Assembly: GCF_900099965.1 (NCBI RefSeq)
Contig: NZ_FNDJ01000004.1
Coordinates: 310,001-374,000 of the forward strand
DNA length: 64,000 nucleotides
Reading direction: 5' to 3'
DNA from: Nonomuraea jiangxiensis
GTDB taxonomy: Bacteria; Actinomycetota; Actinomycetes; Streptosporangiales; Streptosporangiaceae
The notes below the pieces were generated by a model that saw only the letters and a program-made list of their open reading frames with translations, made no database searches and had not been told where the DNA came from. The translations under genes and the position numbers were made by a program. Positions 19,823 through 27,439 of the stretch are shown here, piece after piece (position 1 is the first letter of the stretch; each line of letters opens with the position of its first letter).

Positions 19823-21744
19823 TCAACAGGCGTAGCACCCCGTCCGGTGATGGACGCGGTCGTGGACGTACCGGCGGCTCCGGCCGTGGTGGGCGTCCCG
19901 CCTTCCGTTCCGACGACGACTCTAGAGGCGGCCGGTCCGACCGCGGGGACTCCCGTGGTGGCGGCGGTCGCGAGGACTTCCGCGGAGGCGCGGGCCGTGA
20001 GGGCTCCCGCGGTGGGGCCCCACGCGACTCCCTCCGCGCCGACCGGAGCGGATCCCGCGCCCGGTACGGCAGGCCCGGCGGACGCGACGGCGACGACGCG
20101 GGCCGTTTCTCACGCGGTGGGCGTGAGCAGCAGGATCGATACGGTCGCGGCGACCGCGACCAGCGCTCCGGCGGTGGCGACCGCGACCAGCGCTACGGAC
20201 GCGACGAGCGCTACGGGCGCGGCGACCGCGACGAGCGCCCTGGGCGTGGGCAGAGCGACGAGCGCCGTGGTGACCGGGACGAGCGCTATGGGCGCGGTGG
20301 GCGCGAGGAGCGCTACGGCCGTGGTCCCCAGGAGAGCTACGGTCGTGGCGGCGGTGAGGCGCGCTACGGGCGTGAGCAGCGTTACGGGAGCGGCCCGCGT
20401 GAGGAGCGCGACGGGCGCTCCGAGCGGCCCCGTGACGACCGGGGCGGTTACCGGGGTGGCGACCGCGGTGGTTACAGCGGTGGCGACCGCGGCGGCGACC
20501 GGGGTGGCTACCGGGGCGGTGACCGCGGTGGTTACAGCGGTGGCGACCGGGGTGGCTACGGCGGGGGTGATCGCGGTGGCTACGGCGGCGGTGACCGGGG
20601 TGGTTACGGCGGTGGCGACCGTGGTGGCTACGGCGGCGGTGAACGGCGGTCTGAGCGGCCGGCGGGGTTCCGGGCCGATCGGGGTGGGCGCCGGGAGGAT
20701 GTGAGCTCCGGGAACGGGGCGTCCTCGACGCGTTCCCGTTACGGCAGGCGGGACGGCGACGGCGACGCCCGTACCGAGCGGAGCGGCGGCCGTACCGAGC
20801 GGGCCGGCGGCAGGACCGAGCGGAGCGGTGGCGGCAGGGCCGAGCGGGGCGGGGGTGCGCGGGCGCCTCGGCGGGATGACGTGCAGACCCTGGGCAGCGG
20901 GCGGCGGCAGAGTTACGGCAGCCCCCAGCACGACCGGGTGAAGGCCGCTCGCCAGCCCCTGCGCGACCGCGACTTCTACCCCGAGGGCTACACCGACGAG
21001 CGCGACACCACCGAGGTGCCGGACGGGGTACGCCTGCAGAAGGTGCTCGCCCAGGCCGGGGTGGCCAGCCGGCGGGCGTGCGAGGAGATGATCGGCGAAG
21101 GCCGGGTGACCGTGAACGGCCAGGTCGTACGCCGGTTCGGGGCCAAGGTGGACCCCGCCACCCAGATCATCCATGTGGACGGCATGCGCATCCCCACCGC
21201 TCCCGACCTCGTCTACTACGCGCTCAACAAGCCCATCGGGGTCGTGTCCACCATGAGCGACCCGCACGGGCGGCCGTGCCTGGCCGACTACGTCGAGGAG
21301 CTGGCGCCGCGGCTGTTCCACGTCGGCCGGCTGGACACCGAGACCGAGGGGCTGCTGCTGCTCACCAACGACGGCGAGCTGGCCAACAGGCTCACGCACC
21401 CCAGCTACGGGGTGCAGAAGAAATACTGGGCCAAGGTGCCCGGGCCGATCCCGCGTGACCTCGGCCGCAGGCTCCGGCAGGGCATCGAGCTGGAGGACGG
21501 CCTCGTCCGGGCCGACGCCTTCTCCATCGTGCAGGAGCACGGCCAGCAGGCGCTGGTCGAGGTGGTGCTGCACGAGGGCCGCAAGCACGTGGTCAGGCGC
21601 ATGCTGGAGGAGTCCGGACACCGCGTCATCGACCTGGCCAGGATCGAGTTCGGGCCGGTGAAGCTGGGCCGTACCAAGCCCGGCACGATCAGGGCGCTGA
21701 CCCTGAAGGAGGTCGGCGAGTTGTACGCGGCCGTAAAGCTGTAA
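19819..21744 (+). CDS. rluB: 23S rRNA pseudouridine synthase (RluB type) with RG/RGG-rich N-terminal region
   Basis: The C-terminal ~245 residues form a normal RsuA/RluB-family pseudouridine synthase. An S4 RNA-binding domain ([31 protein letters not shown]) starts near residue 397, and the catalytic Asp lies in [22 protein letters not shown] near residue 501. RluB modifies helix 89 of 23S rRNA. Before it lie about 320 residues dominated by Arg, Gly, Asp, Tyr and Ser, including [12 protein letters not shown] units and a run of DRGGYxGG octapeptides, then an R-T-E-R-S/A-G-G run (about 313-345). This is intrinsically disordered RGG-box-like sequence that would bind RNA. The family needs no such tail, though shorter basic tails are common in actinobacteria. 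The start GTG 19819 overlaps the scpB stop. Confidence 0.93.
   Translation: MINRRSTPSGDGRGRGRTGGSGRGGRPAFRSDDDSRGGRSDRGDSRGGGGREDFRGGAGREGSRGGAPRDSLRADRSGSRARYGRPGGRDGDDAGRFSRGGREQQDRYGRGDRDQRSGGGDRDQRYGRDERYGRGDRDERPGRGQSDERRGDRDERYGRGGREERYGRGPQESYGRGGGEARYGREQRYGSGPREERDGRSERPRDDRGGYRGGDRGGYSGGDRGGDRGGYRGGDRGGYSGGDRGGYGGGDRGGYGGGDRGGYGGGDRGGYGGGERRSERPAGFRADRGGRREDVSSGNGASSTRSRYGRRDGDGDARTERSGGRTERAGGRTERSGGGRAERGGGARAPRRDDVQTLGSGRRQSYGSPQHDRVKAARQPLRDRDFYPEGYTDERDTTEVPDGVRLQKVLAQAGVASRRACEEMIGEGRVTVNGQVVRRFGAKVDPATQIIHVDGMRIPTAPDLVYYALNKPIGVVSTMSDPHGRPCLADYVEELAPRLFHVGRLDTETEGLLLLTNDGELANRLTHPSYGVQKKYWAKVPGPIPRDLGRRLRQGIELEDGLVRADAFSIVQEHGQQALVEVVLHEGRKHVVRRMLEESGHRVIDLARIEFGPVKLGRTKPGTIRALTLKEVGELYAAVKL
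20440..20645 (+). repeat. 24-bp coding repeats (DRGGYxGG octapeptides) in rluB
   Basis: About eight in-frame 24-bp units encode D-R-G-G-Y-[RSG]-G-G, with one shortened unit ([11 protein letters not shown]). Codon variation between units (GACCGC/GACCGG/GATCGC; GGTGGC/GGCGGT) shows the array is not brand-new. It lies inside the RG-rich N-terminal part of RluB. The unit count is likely to vary between strains. Confidence 0.85.
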
Positions 21745-21760
21745 TCTGGCCGGACGTAGG

Positions 21761-21786
21761 AGCCCGTGCGAACCTCCGCACGGGCT
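21761..21786 (+). terminator. Hairpin between rluB and aroH
   Basis: A perfect 10-bp stem, AGCCCGTGCG/CGCACGGGCT, with a 6-nt loop lies 17 bp after the rluB stop. It is followed by TCTCC rather than a U-run, as is usual for actinobacterial terminators. It separates the scp/rluB group from aroH, which has its own Shine-Dalgarno (GAGAAGGGA). It could act as a partial terminator or mRNA-end stabiliser. Confidence 0.65.
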
Positions 21787-21814
21787 TCTCCACTAGTGAG
21801 AAGGGACAAACCAC

Positions 21815-22174
21815 ATGGTGCGGGCCATTCGTGGGGCGATCCAGGTGGACGCCAACGAACGTGACGCCATCATCGAGGCGACCACGGAGCTGGTCATGGC
21901 ACTCATGGAGCGTAACAAGCTGACCACGGATGATGTGATCAGCGTGCTGTTCACCGCGTCGCCTGATCTGACGGCCGAGTTCCCCGCGCTGGCGGCGCGG
22001 AAGCTGGGTTTCCACGATGTGCCGCTGATCTGCTGCACCGAGATCGACGTGCCGGGCGCGCTGCCCCGCGTCGTACGGCTCATGGCCCACGTGGAGACCG
22101 ACAAGCCGAGGGCCGAGATCCATCATGTCTACCTGCGCGGTGCCGTGGCGTTGCGACAGGACATTGCGCAATAA
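21815..22174 (+). CDS. aroH: Chorismate mutase, AroH type
   Basis: A 119-residue monofunctional chorismate mutase of the trimeric AroH (Bacillus subtilis) fold; it converts chorismate to prephenate for Phe and Tyr synthesis. The family start VRAIRGAIQVDANERDAIIEATTELV carries the active-site Arg in IRGA. FTASPDLTAEFPALAARKLGF and the end VPGALPRVVRLMAHVETD...HVYLRGAV follow (Arg of PRVVR and Tyr of VYLRGA). GAGAAGGGA precedes the ATG. tyrA, the next enzyme of the tyrosine branch, follows 73 bp downstream. The window also encodes an unrelated, secreted AroQ-type chorismate mutase at 63005-63610. Confidence 0.95.
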   Translation: MVRAIRGAIQVDANERDAIIEATTELVMALMERNKLTTDDVISVLFTASPDLTAEFPALAARKLGFHDVPLICCTEIDVPGALPRVVRLMAHVETDKPRAEIHHVYLRGAVALRQDIAQ

Positions 22175-22247
22175 GCGTCCGGCATGAACGTCAAGTGATA
22201 CTCGTAACCATGAAATTGCTCCTTATAGCCCGATAAATCAGGACATC

Positions 22248-23360
22248 GTGATGGAACTTCGTACCGTGCTGGTCGTCGGCACTGGTCTCATCGGCACCTC
22301 CGCGGCGTTGGCGCTGCGCAAGCGCGGCGTGCGCGTGCTGCTCGCCGACCGCGACCAGGGCGTGGTCCGGCTGGCACGGGAGCTCGGCGCGGGCGAGGAG
22401 TGGCAGTCCGGCGGCTCCGCCGACGGCGCGCCCCTCGCGGAGTCGGATCGCGCCGACCTGGCGATCATCGCGGTCCCCCCGGCCCACGTGGCGACCGAGC
22501 TGCTCGAACTGCAGCGCATCGGCGCCGCCCGCTGCTACACCGATGTGGCCAGCGTGAAGGCCGAGCCCATCCACCGGGCCGCGCAGCTCGGCTGCGACCT
22601 GTCCTCCTACGTCGCCTCCCACCCGCTCGCCGGCCGCGAGAAGTCCGGCCCGGGGGCCGCCAGGGCCGACCTGTTCCTCGGCCGGCCGTGGGCGCTGTGC
22701 CCCACGGAGGAGGCCGACCCCGAGGCCAAGGCGGCCGTGCTGCGGCTGATCGAGCTGTGCGGGGCCAACCCGGTCGAAGTCAGCGCCGTCGACCACGACC
22801 GCGCGGTGGCCGTCGTCTCCCACGCGCCCCACGTCGCCGCCTCCGCCGTGGCCGCGCGCCTGGCCGACGCCACCGACGTGGCGCTGGGCCTGGCCGGGCA
22901 GGGCGTACGCGACGTGACCCGGATCGCGGGCAGCGACCCCGGGCTCTGGCTCGGCATCCTGTCGGGCAACGCCTCCCCGGTCGCCGAGGTGCTGGAGGCG
23001 GTGGCCCACGACCTGGCCGACGCCGCGTCCGCGCTGCGCGCCCTGGCCGAGGGCGACGGCACCGCCACCAACGAGCTGACCCAGCTCCTCAAGCGCGGCG
23101 TCGCGGGCCACGACCGCATCCCCGGCAAGCACGGCGGCCCCGCCTCCGAGTACGCCACCGTCCAGGTCGTCATCGGCGACCGCCCGGGCCAGCTCGCCCG
23201 GCTGTTCCAGGTGTGCGACGAGGTCGGCGTCAACGTCGAGGACGTGCGCCTGGAGCACGCCCCCGGCCTGCCCCTGGGCATCGCCGAGCTGTCGGTGGAG
23301 CCCGACGCGGGCATCGAGCTCACCCACGCCCTGCGCGAACGGGGCTGGCAGGTTCCCTAG
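22248..23360 (+). CDS. tyrA: Prephenate dehydrogenase
   Basis: TyrA oxidatively decarboxylates prephenate to 4-hydroxyphenylpyruvate using NAD+. The 370-residue protein starts with a Rossmann motif VLVVGTGLIGTSAALAL (residues 8-24). The conserved SHPLAGREKSGPGAARADLFLGRPWALCP lies near residue 124, with the catalytic His in ASHPLAG. DHDRAVAVVSHAPHVAA follows near 182. A C-terminal ACT domain (about 302-370, VQVVIGDRPGQLARLFQVCDEVGVNVEDVRLEH) suggests feedback control by an aromatic amino acid. The start is GTG 22248 or ATG 22251, with AGGA just upstream. The preceding ~70 bp are unusually A/T-rich for this genome and probably hold its promoter. Confidence 0.95.
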   Translation: MMELRTVLVVGTGLIGTSAALALRKRGVRVLLADRDQGVVRLARELGAGEEWQSGGSADGAPLAESDRADLAIIAVPPAHVATELLELQRIGAARCYTDVASVKAEPIHRAAQLGCDLSSYVASHPLAGREKSGPGAARADLFLGRPWALCPTEEADPEAKAAVLRLIELCGANPVEVSAVDHDRAVAVVSHAPHVAASAVAARLADATDVALGLAGQGVRDVTRIAGSDPGLWLGILSGNASPVAEVLEAVAHDLADAASALRALAEGDGTATNELTQLLKRGVAGHDRIPGKHGGPASEYATVQVVIGDRPGQLARLFQVCDEVGVNVEDVRLEHAPGLPLGIAELSVEPDAGIELTHALRERGWQVP

Positions 23361-23381
23361 CGGGCCGATGTCACAACCGAA

Positions 23382-23416
23382 CCTCCTCGATCCGTCTTCA
23401 CGGCGGATCGAGGAGG
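23382..23416 (+). promoter_or_regulatory. 13-bp hairpin burying the Shine-Dalgarno of the next gene (or a terminator)
   Basis: CCTCCTCGATCCG (23382-23394) and CGGATCGAGGAGG (23404-23416) are perfectly complementary, with a 9-nt loop. The 3' arm ends in GGAGG, the Shine-Dalgarno of the flavoprotein gene whose ATG is at 23424. In RNA the ribosome-binding site would be fully paired. The hairpin begins 21 bp after the tyrA stop, so it could equally terminate tyrA transcription, or act as a DNA dyad. Confidence 0.7.
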
Positions 23417-23423
23417 TAAGGAA

Positions 23424-24575
23424 ATGACCGACATTCTGGTTCTGGGTGCGGGCTACACCGGCACCGCCGCGGCCATCAGGGCCGCCGTCAGGACACGGCG
23501 GCTGGGCGGCCGGGTGACACTGGTCAACGCCTCGCCGAGGTTCACCGAGCGGCTGCGGCTGCACCAGACGGCGGCGGGCGCCCGGCTCGCCGACCACGCC
23601 CTGGAGGACGTGGTCGCGGGCACCGGCATCGAGTTCGTGCTCGGCCGGGTGGCCGCGCTCGACGCCGGCCGCCACGAGGTACGGCTGGAGGACGGCCGCG
23701 TCCTCGGCTACGACAAGCTCGTCTACGCCCTCGGCACCGTCACCGACGACTCGGTGCCCGGGGTCGCCGAGCACGCCCACACCTTCGACGACCACCAGCG
23801 GGCCGTACGCCTGGCGGAGCGCCTCGACGCCCTCCGCACGGGCACGGTCGTGGTGGCCGGCGGCGGGCTGACCGGCATAGAGGCGGCGACCGAACTGGCC
23901 GAGGCCCACCCCCACCTGCACGTCGTCCTGCTGTCCAGGGGACGGCCCGGCGCGATGATGGGCGAGCGCGCCCGCGCCTACCTGGAGGCGGCGATGGAGC
24001 GGCTCGGCATCGAGGTGCGTGCCGGCGTCGAGGTCACCAAGGTGCTGCCGGACGCGGTCGAGCTGGCCGGCGGCGAGCTGGTCCACTCCGACGCGACGCT
24101 CTGGACCACCGGCACGAAGGGCCTGCCCGTGGCCGCCGGGTCCGGCCTGACGCTCGACGCCCGCGGCCGGATCGTGGTCGACTCGGCACTGCGTTCGGTG
24201 TCACACCCCGACGTCTACGCCGTCGGCGACGCCGCCGCGGTCAGCCAGCGGTTCGGCGTGCTGCACGGCACCTGCCAGGGCGGCATCCCGACCGGCCTGC
24301 ACGCGGCCGACTCGCTGACCGCCACGCTGCGCGGCAGGACCCCGAAGCCGTTCAGGTTCGGGTACGTGCATCAGCCGCTCAGCCTCGGCCGCAAGGACGC
24401 GGTCATCCAGTTCACCCGGCCCGACGACAGCCCGCGCCGGGCGTTCCTGAAGGGCCGGGCGGCCATCCTCTACAAGGAGACGGTGTCCAGCAGCCCGCTG
24501 ACGACGTACAAGCTGCTCAAGCGGGGCCTGGTGCCCGTCGCCCTGTTCTCGCTGACCGCCGGGCCGGGGGCTTGA
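23424..24575 (+). CDS. NAD(P)/FAD-dependent oxidoreductase (NDH-2-like)
   Basis: A 383-residue two-dinucleotide-binding flavoprotein. The FAD motif LVLGAGYTGTAAA is at residues 5-17, the NAD(P) motif VVVAGGGLTGIEAATELAE near 148, and the second FAD contact VYAVGDAAAV near 268. It resembles type-II NADH dehydrogenase and FSP1/AIF-like oxidoreductases. It lacks redox cysteines of the thioredoxin-reductase CxxC type. Membrane association is possible through the amphipathic C-terminus (TYKLLKRGLVPVALFSLTAGP). The electron acceptor is unknown; a quinone or an isoprenoid-related compound would fit the downstream carotenoid oxygenase. It is preceded by the SD-burying hairpin and followed by a TetR gene. 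It breaks the usual tyrA-cmk adjacency. Confidence 0.82.
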   Translation: MTDILVLGAGYTGTAAAIRAAVRTRRLGGRVTLVNASPRFTERLRLHQTAAGARLADHALEDVVAGTGIEFVLGRVAALDAGRHEVRLEDGRVLGYDKLVYALGTVTDDSVPGVAEHAHTFDDHQRAVRLAERLDALRTGTVVVAGGGLTGIEAATELAEAHPHLHVVLLSRGRPGAMMGERARAYLEAAMERLGIEVRAGVEVTKVLPDAVELAGGELVHSDATLWTTGTKGLPVAAGSGLTLDARGRIVVDSALRSVSHPDVYAVGDAAAVSQRFGVLHGTCQGGIPTGLHAADSLTATLRGRTPKPFRFGYVHQPLSLGRKDAVIQFTRPDDSPRRAFLKGRAAILYKETVSSSPLTTYKLLKRGLVPVALFSLTAGPGA

Positions 24576-24586
24576 GCGAACACCTC

Positions 24587-24653
24587 TTGACGAGTGGGTG
24601 GTGGAGGCGTAGAAAGGTTGGTAACAACGTTACCGAGAAGAAACGGTGTTACC
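24587..24653 (+). promoter_or_regulatory. Promoter and operator of the tetR-carotenoid oxygenase pair
   Basis: TTGACG (24587-24592) and TAGAAA (24610-24615) are separated by 17 bp. A perfect dyad GGTAAC-AAC-GTTACC (24620-24634) lies on the predicted start site. A second half-site, GTTACC, is at 24648-24653, just before the tetR ATG at 24657. This is the classic layout for autorepression by a TetR protein. Confidence 0.72.
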
Positions 24654-24656
24654 ACC

Positions 24657-25277
24657 ATGGCGGTCAGCGCGTACCAGCAGGCTCAGAGGGAAGGGCAGAG
24701 CGTCGTCAGGGCGGCCATCCTGGACGTGGCCACGCGCCTGCTCGTCACCGAGGGCCCGGCGGCGCTGACCGTGCGGCGGATCTCCGGCGAGGTCGGCTGC
24801 TCGACGAAGGTCATCTACACGCTCTTCGGCGGTAAGGACGGGCTCAGCGAGGAGCTGTGGCGGGAGGGGTTCGCGAGGTTCGAGCGGCGGCTGCTCAGCG
24901 TGCCGGCCGGCGACGACCCGCTCGCCCGCCTGATCGCGGGGGCGGAGGCCTACCGGGACTACGCGCGCTCCGAGTCCGGCTACTACCGGGTCATGTTCCA
25001 GGGGGCGATGCCGGGCTTCGAGCCTGGGCCGGAGGCGGTCCGGGCGGCCAAGCGGTCGTTCGAGCTCCTGATCGGCTGGGTGGCCGACTGCCTGGAGGCG
25101 GGAGTGCTGCACAACGGCACCGCCGAGGAGATCGCGGACGTGCTGTGGATGGCCGTGCACGGCGCCGTAAGTCTGGAAATTTCGGGCTATTTCGAGGGTG
25201 AGGAGGCTGAGCGGCGTTATCGGCTGCTCGCCTCCTCGGTCCTCACGCCCTTCCTCAGAGAGGAGACACGAGCATGA
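24657..25277 (+). CDS. TetR-family transcriptional regulator
   Basis: A 206-residue TetR regulator. The N-terminal helix-turn-helix spans about residues 15-60 (AAILDVATRLLVTEGPAALTVRRISGEVGCSTKVIYTLFGGKDGL). The all-helical C-terminal ligand domain contains ESGYYRVMFQGAMPGFEPGPEAVRAA. I place the start at ATG 24657; the longer frame runs through the promoter and dyad. Its stop overlaps the carotenoid-oxygenase start by 4 bp (ATGA), so both are cotranscribed and the regulator probably represses the pair through the dyad at 24620-24634. The ligand is unknown but is likely hydrophobic. The segment around 25170-25190 has A/T-rich codons unlike the rest. Confidence 0.9.
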   Translation: MAVSAYQQAQREGQSVVRAAILDVATRLLVTEGPAALTVRRISGEVGCSTKVIYTLFGGKDGLSEELWREGFARFERRLLSVPAGDDPLARLIAGAEAYRDYARSESGYYRVMFQGAMPGFEPGPEAVRAAKRSFELLIGWVADCLEAGVLHNGTAEEIADVLWMAVHGAVSLEISGYFEGEEAERRYRLLASSVLTPFLREETRA

Positions 25278-26635
25278 CCACCACCCCCTTCCGCGGCGGG
25301 TTCGCCCCGGTCACCGAGGAGATCACCGCCTTCGACCTGGAGGTCACCGGCCGCATCCCGGTCGAGCTCGACGGCCGCTACCTGCGCAACGGCCCCAACC
25401 CGCTCAGCCTCGACGACCCGGGAGCCGGGCACCTGTTCCTGGGCGACGGGATGGTGCACGGGGTGCGGCTGCGTGACGGCCGCGCCGAGTGGTACCGCAA
25501 CCGCTGGGTGCGCAGTGCCGCCCTCGCCGAACGGCTCGGCGAGGAGCCCCGGCCGGGGCCGGTGCACGCGGGCATGGACTTCGCGGCCAACACGCACGTG
25601 ATCGGGCTGGGCGGGCGCACGTTCGCGACCGTGGAGGCGGGACCGCTGCCGTACGAGCTGGGATACGAGCTCGACACCATCGGCCCCTGCGACTTCGGCG
25701 GCGGGCTGCCCGGCGGGTTCGCCGCCCACACCCACCTCGACCCGGTCACCGGCGACCTGCACGCGGTCGCCTACCACTTCGGCTGGGACCACCACCAGCA
25801 CATCGTCCTCGACGGCAAGGGCACGGTCACGCAGGTCAGGAACATCCCCGTGGCCGGCAAGCCGATGCTGCACGACTTCGCGCTCACCGAGCGGTATGTG
25901 GTGATCTACGACCTGCCGGTCACGTTCAGCATGGCCCACGCCGAGCAGGGGCGGCCGCTGCCGTACGCGTGGGACGACGCGCACGGGGCCAGGATCGGGC
26001 TCCTCTCGCGCGAGAGCGGCGAACTGCGGTGGGTCGAGGTGGAGCCGTGCTGGGTGTTCCACACGCTCAACGCCTACGACGAGGGCCACGAGGTGGTCGT
26101 GGACGTGGTCAGCTACCCGAAGCGGTTCGTGGACGCGCGGCTGACGGAGGGCGGGACGCCCACGCTCGACCGGTGGCGCATCGATCTGGTCACCGGCAAG
26201 GTGCGGCGGACCCGGCTGGACGACCGGGCGCAGGAGTTCCCGCGCATGGACGAGCGCCGCACCGGCAGGCCGTACCGCTACGGCTACACCTCGGCGGCCT
26301 CGGACCTGTACGACGTCGTCCACCCGTACACGGCCGACCTGACGGACCTGCCCGACACGGCGTTCGACAACACGCTCATCAAGCACGACCTGCGGCGCGG
26401 CAGCCAGGAGGCGCGGCAGTTCGGGCGGGGCGCCTACGTGGGGGAGCCGGTGTTCGTGCCCTCCGGCGCGGAGGAGGACGACGGATACGTGCTCTGCTAC
26501 GTCAACAATCCGGCCAGGGGAGCGGGCGACCTGGTCATCCTGTCGGCACAGGACTTCACCGGCGAACCTGTCGCCACCGTGCACCTTCCCGCCAGGGTGC
26601 CGCTCGGCTTCCACGGAAGCTGGATCGCCGACTGA
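25274..26635 (+). CDS. Carotenoid cleavage oxygenase family protein
   Basis: A 453-residue member of the carotenoid/lignostilbene cleavage dioxygenase family, a seven-bladed propeller with a non-haem Fe(II) held by four histidines. All four are visible: AAHTHLDP near residue 155, PMLHDFALTERY near 202, CWVFHTLNAYDEG near 265 and GFHGSWI at the C-terminus. The N-terminal YLRNGPNPL and HLFLGDGMVHGVRLRDG are family signatures. The substrate (carotenoid, apocarotenal or stilbene) cannot be assigned; no carotenoid synthesis genes are in the window. It is translationally coupled to the upstream TetR gene and followed after about 50 bp by cmk. Confidence 0.93.
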   Translation: MTTTPFRGGFAPVTEEITAFDLEVTGRIPVELDGRYLRNGPNPLSLDDPGAGHLFLGDGMVHGVRLRDGRAEWYRNRWVRSAALAERLGEEPRPGPVHAGMDFAANTHVIGLGGRTFATVEAGPLPYELGYELDTIGPCDFGGGLPGGFAAHTHLDPVTGDLHAVAYHFGWDHHQHIVLDGKGTVTQVRNIPVAGKPMLHDFALTERYVVIYDLPVTFSMAHAEQGRPLPYAWDDAHGARIGLLSRESGELRWVEVEPCWVFHTLNAYDEGHEVVVDVVSYPKRFVDARLTEGGTPTLDRWRIDLVTGKVRRTRLDDRAQEFPRMDERRTGRPYRYGYTSAASDLYDVVHPYTADLTDLPDTAFDNTLIKHDLRRGSQEARQFGRGAYVGEPVFVPSGAEEDDGYVLCYVNNPARGAGDLVILSAQDFTGEPVATVHLPARVPLGFHGSWIAD

Positions 26636-26686
26636 TCCGGAGGCGGTAGCCTCTTCGGGTTGGAGAAACTTGCAGAGGGAGAGGCC

Positions 26687-27409
26687 GTGAGCGGTCTGGT
26701 CATCGCCATGGACGGTCCTTCGGGATCGGGCAAGTCGAGCGTTTCACGCGGGGTCGCCCGCGCGCTGGGTCTGCGTTACCTCGACACAGGCGCGATGTAC
26801 CGCGCGATGACCTGGTGGATGCTCCGCGAGGGCGTCGATCTGACCGATCCAGCGGCCGTCGCCGCGCGCTGCGGCGAGCCGGAGCTCGTCGCGGGCACCG
26901 ACCCCGACGGCCCCACGATCCACGTCGACGGCATCGACGTGGCGGGGCCGATCAGGGAGGCCGACGTCACGGGCGCGGTCTCCGCCGTCGCCGCCGTCCC
27001 CGAGGTGCGGGCCCGCCTGGTCGCCCGGCAGCGGGAGATCATCGGCGCGGGCGGCATCGTGGTCGAGGGCCGGGACATCGGTTCGGTGGTCTGCCCCGAC
27101 GCCCCTGTCAAGATCTACCTTACGGCCAGCGCCGAGGCCCGTGCCCGGCGGCGCAGCGCGGAGCTGACCGGATCCAGCGTCGACGACCAGCAGGCCGCCA
27201 TGGCCCGGCGCGACGCCCTGGATTCCACGCGCAAGGCCGACCCACTCTTGATGGCGGATGGCGCCATCGAGCTCGACACCACCGCCTTGAGCCTCGAAGA
27301 GGTCATCGGCGAGGTGCTGAGTCTGGTCGCGAAGCGGAGGAGCTCGGGAGGGGCGAGTGGAGCCCACGAGTTCCGAAGCGACCGCGACCACATACCCGAG
27401 CGCACCTGA
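26687..27409 (+). CDS. cmk: Cytidylate kinase
   Basis: Cmk phosphorylates CMP and dCMP to the diphosphates. The 240-residue protein has the P-loop AMDGPSGSGKSSVSRGVA near residue 7, the NMP-binding stretch RYLDTGAMYRAMTWWML and the signature VVEGRDIGSVVCPDAPVKIYLTA near 125, then RRRSAEL...RRDALDSTRKADPL. The start is GTG 26687 with AGAGGGAGAGG upstream; an in-frame TTG at 26660 is an alternative. TAGCCT at 26647-26652 sits 7 nt before that TTG, so a promoter probably lies here, separate from the inserted cassette. The C-terminal 20 residues are low-complexity. The plsC gene that often separates cmk and der in actinobacteria is absent. Confidence 0.95.
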   Translation: MSGLVIAMDGPSGSGKSSVSRGVARALGLRYLDTGAMYRAMTWWMLREGVDLTDPAAVAARCGEPELVAGTDPDGPTIHVDGIDVAGPIREADVTGAVSAVAAVPEVRARLVARQREIIGAGGIVVEGRDIGSVVCPDAPVKIYLTASAEARARRRSAELTGSSVDDQQAAMARRDALDSTRKADPLLMADGAIELDTTALSLEEVIGEVLSLVAKRRSSGGASGAHEFRSDRDHIPERT

Positions 27410-27439
27410 GGGTGCGGGACTCACGAAGGATGAAACAAC

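Noticed and set aside
20110..21621. Minus-strand frame with Val/Ala/Thr/Pro repeats opposite rluB
   Set aside because: Its repeats are the complement of the rluB RG repeats; the plus-strand frame continues into a bona fide enzyme.
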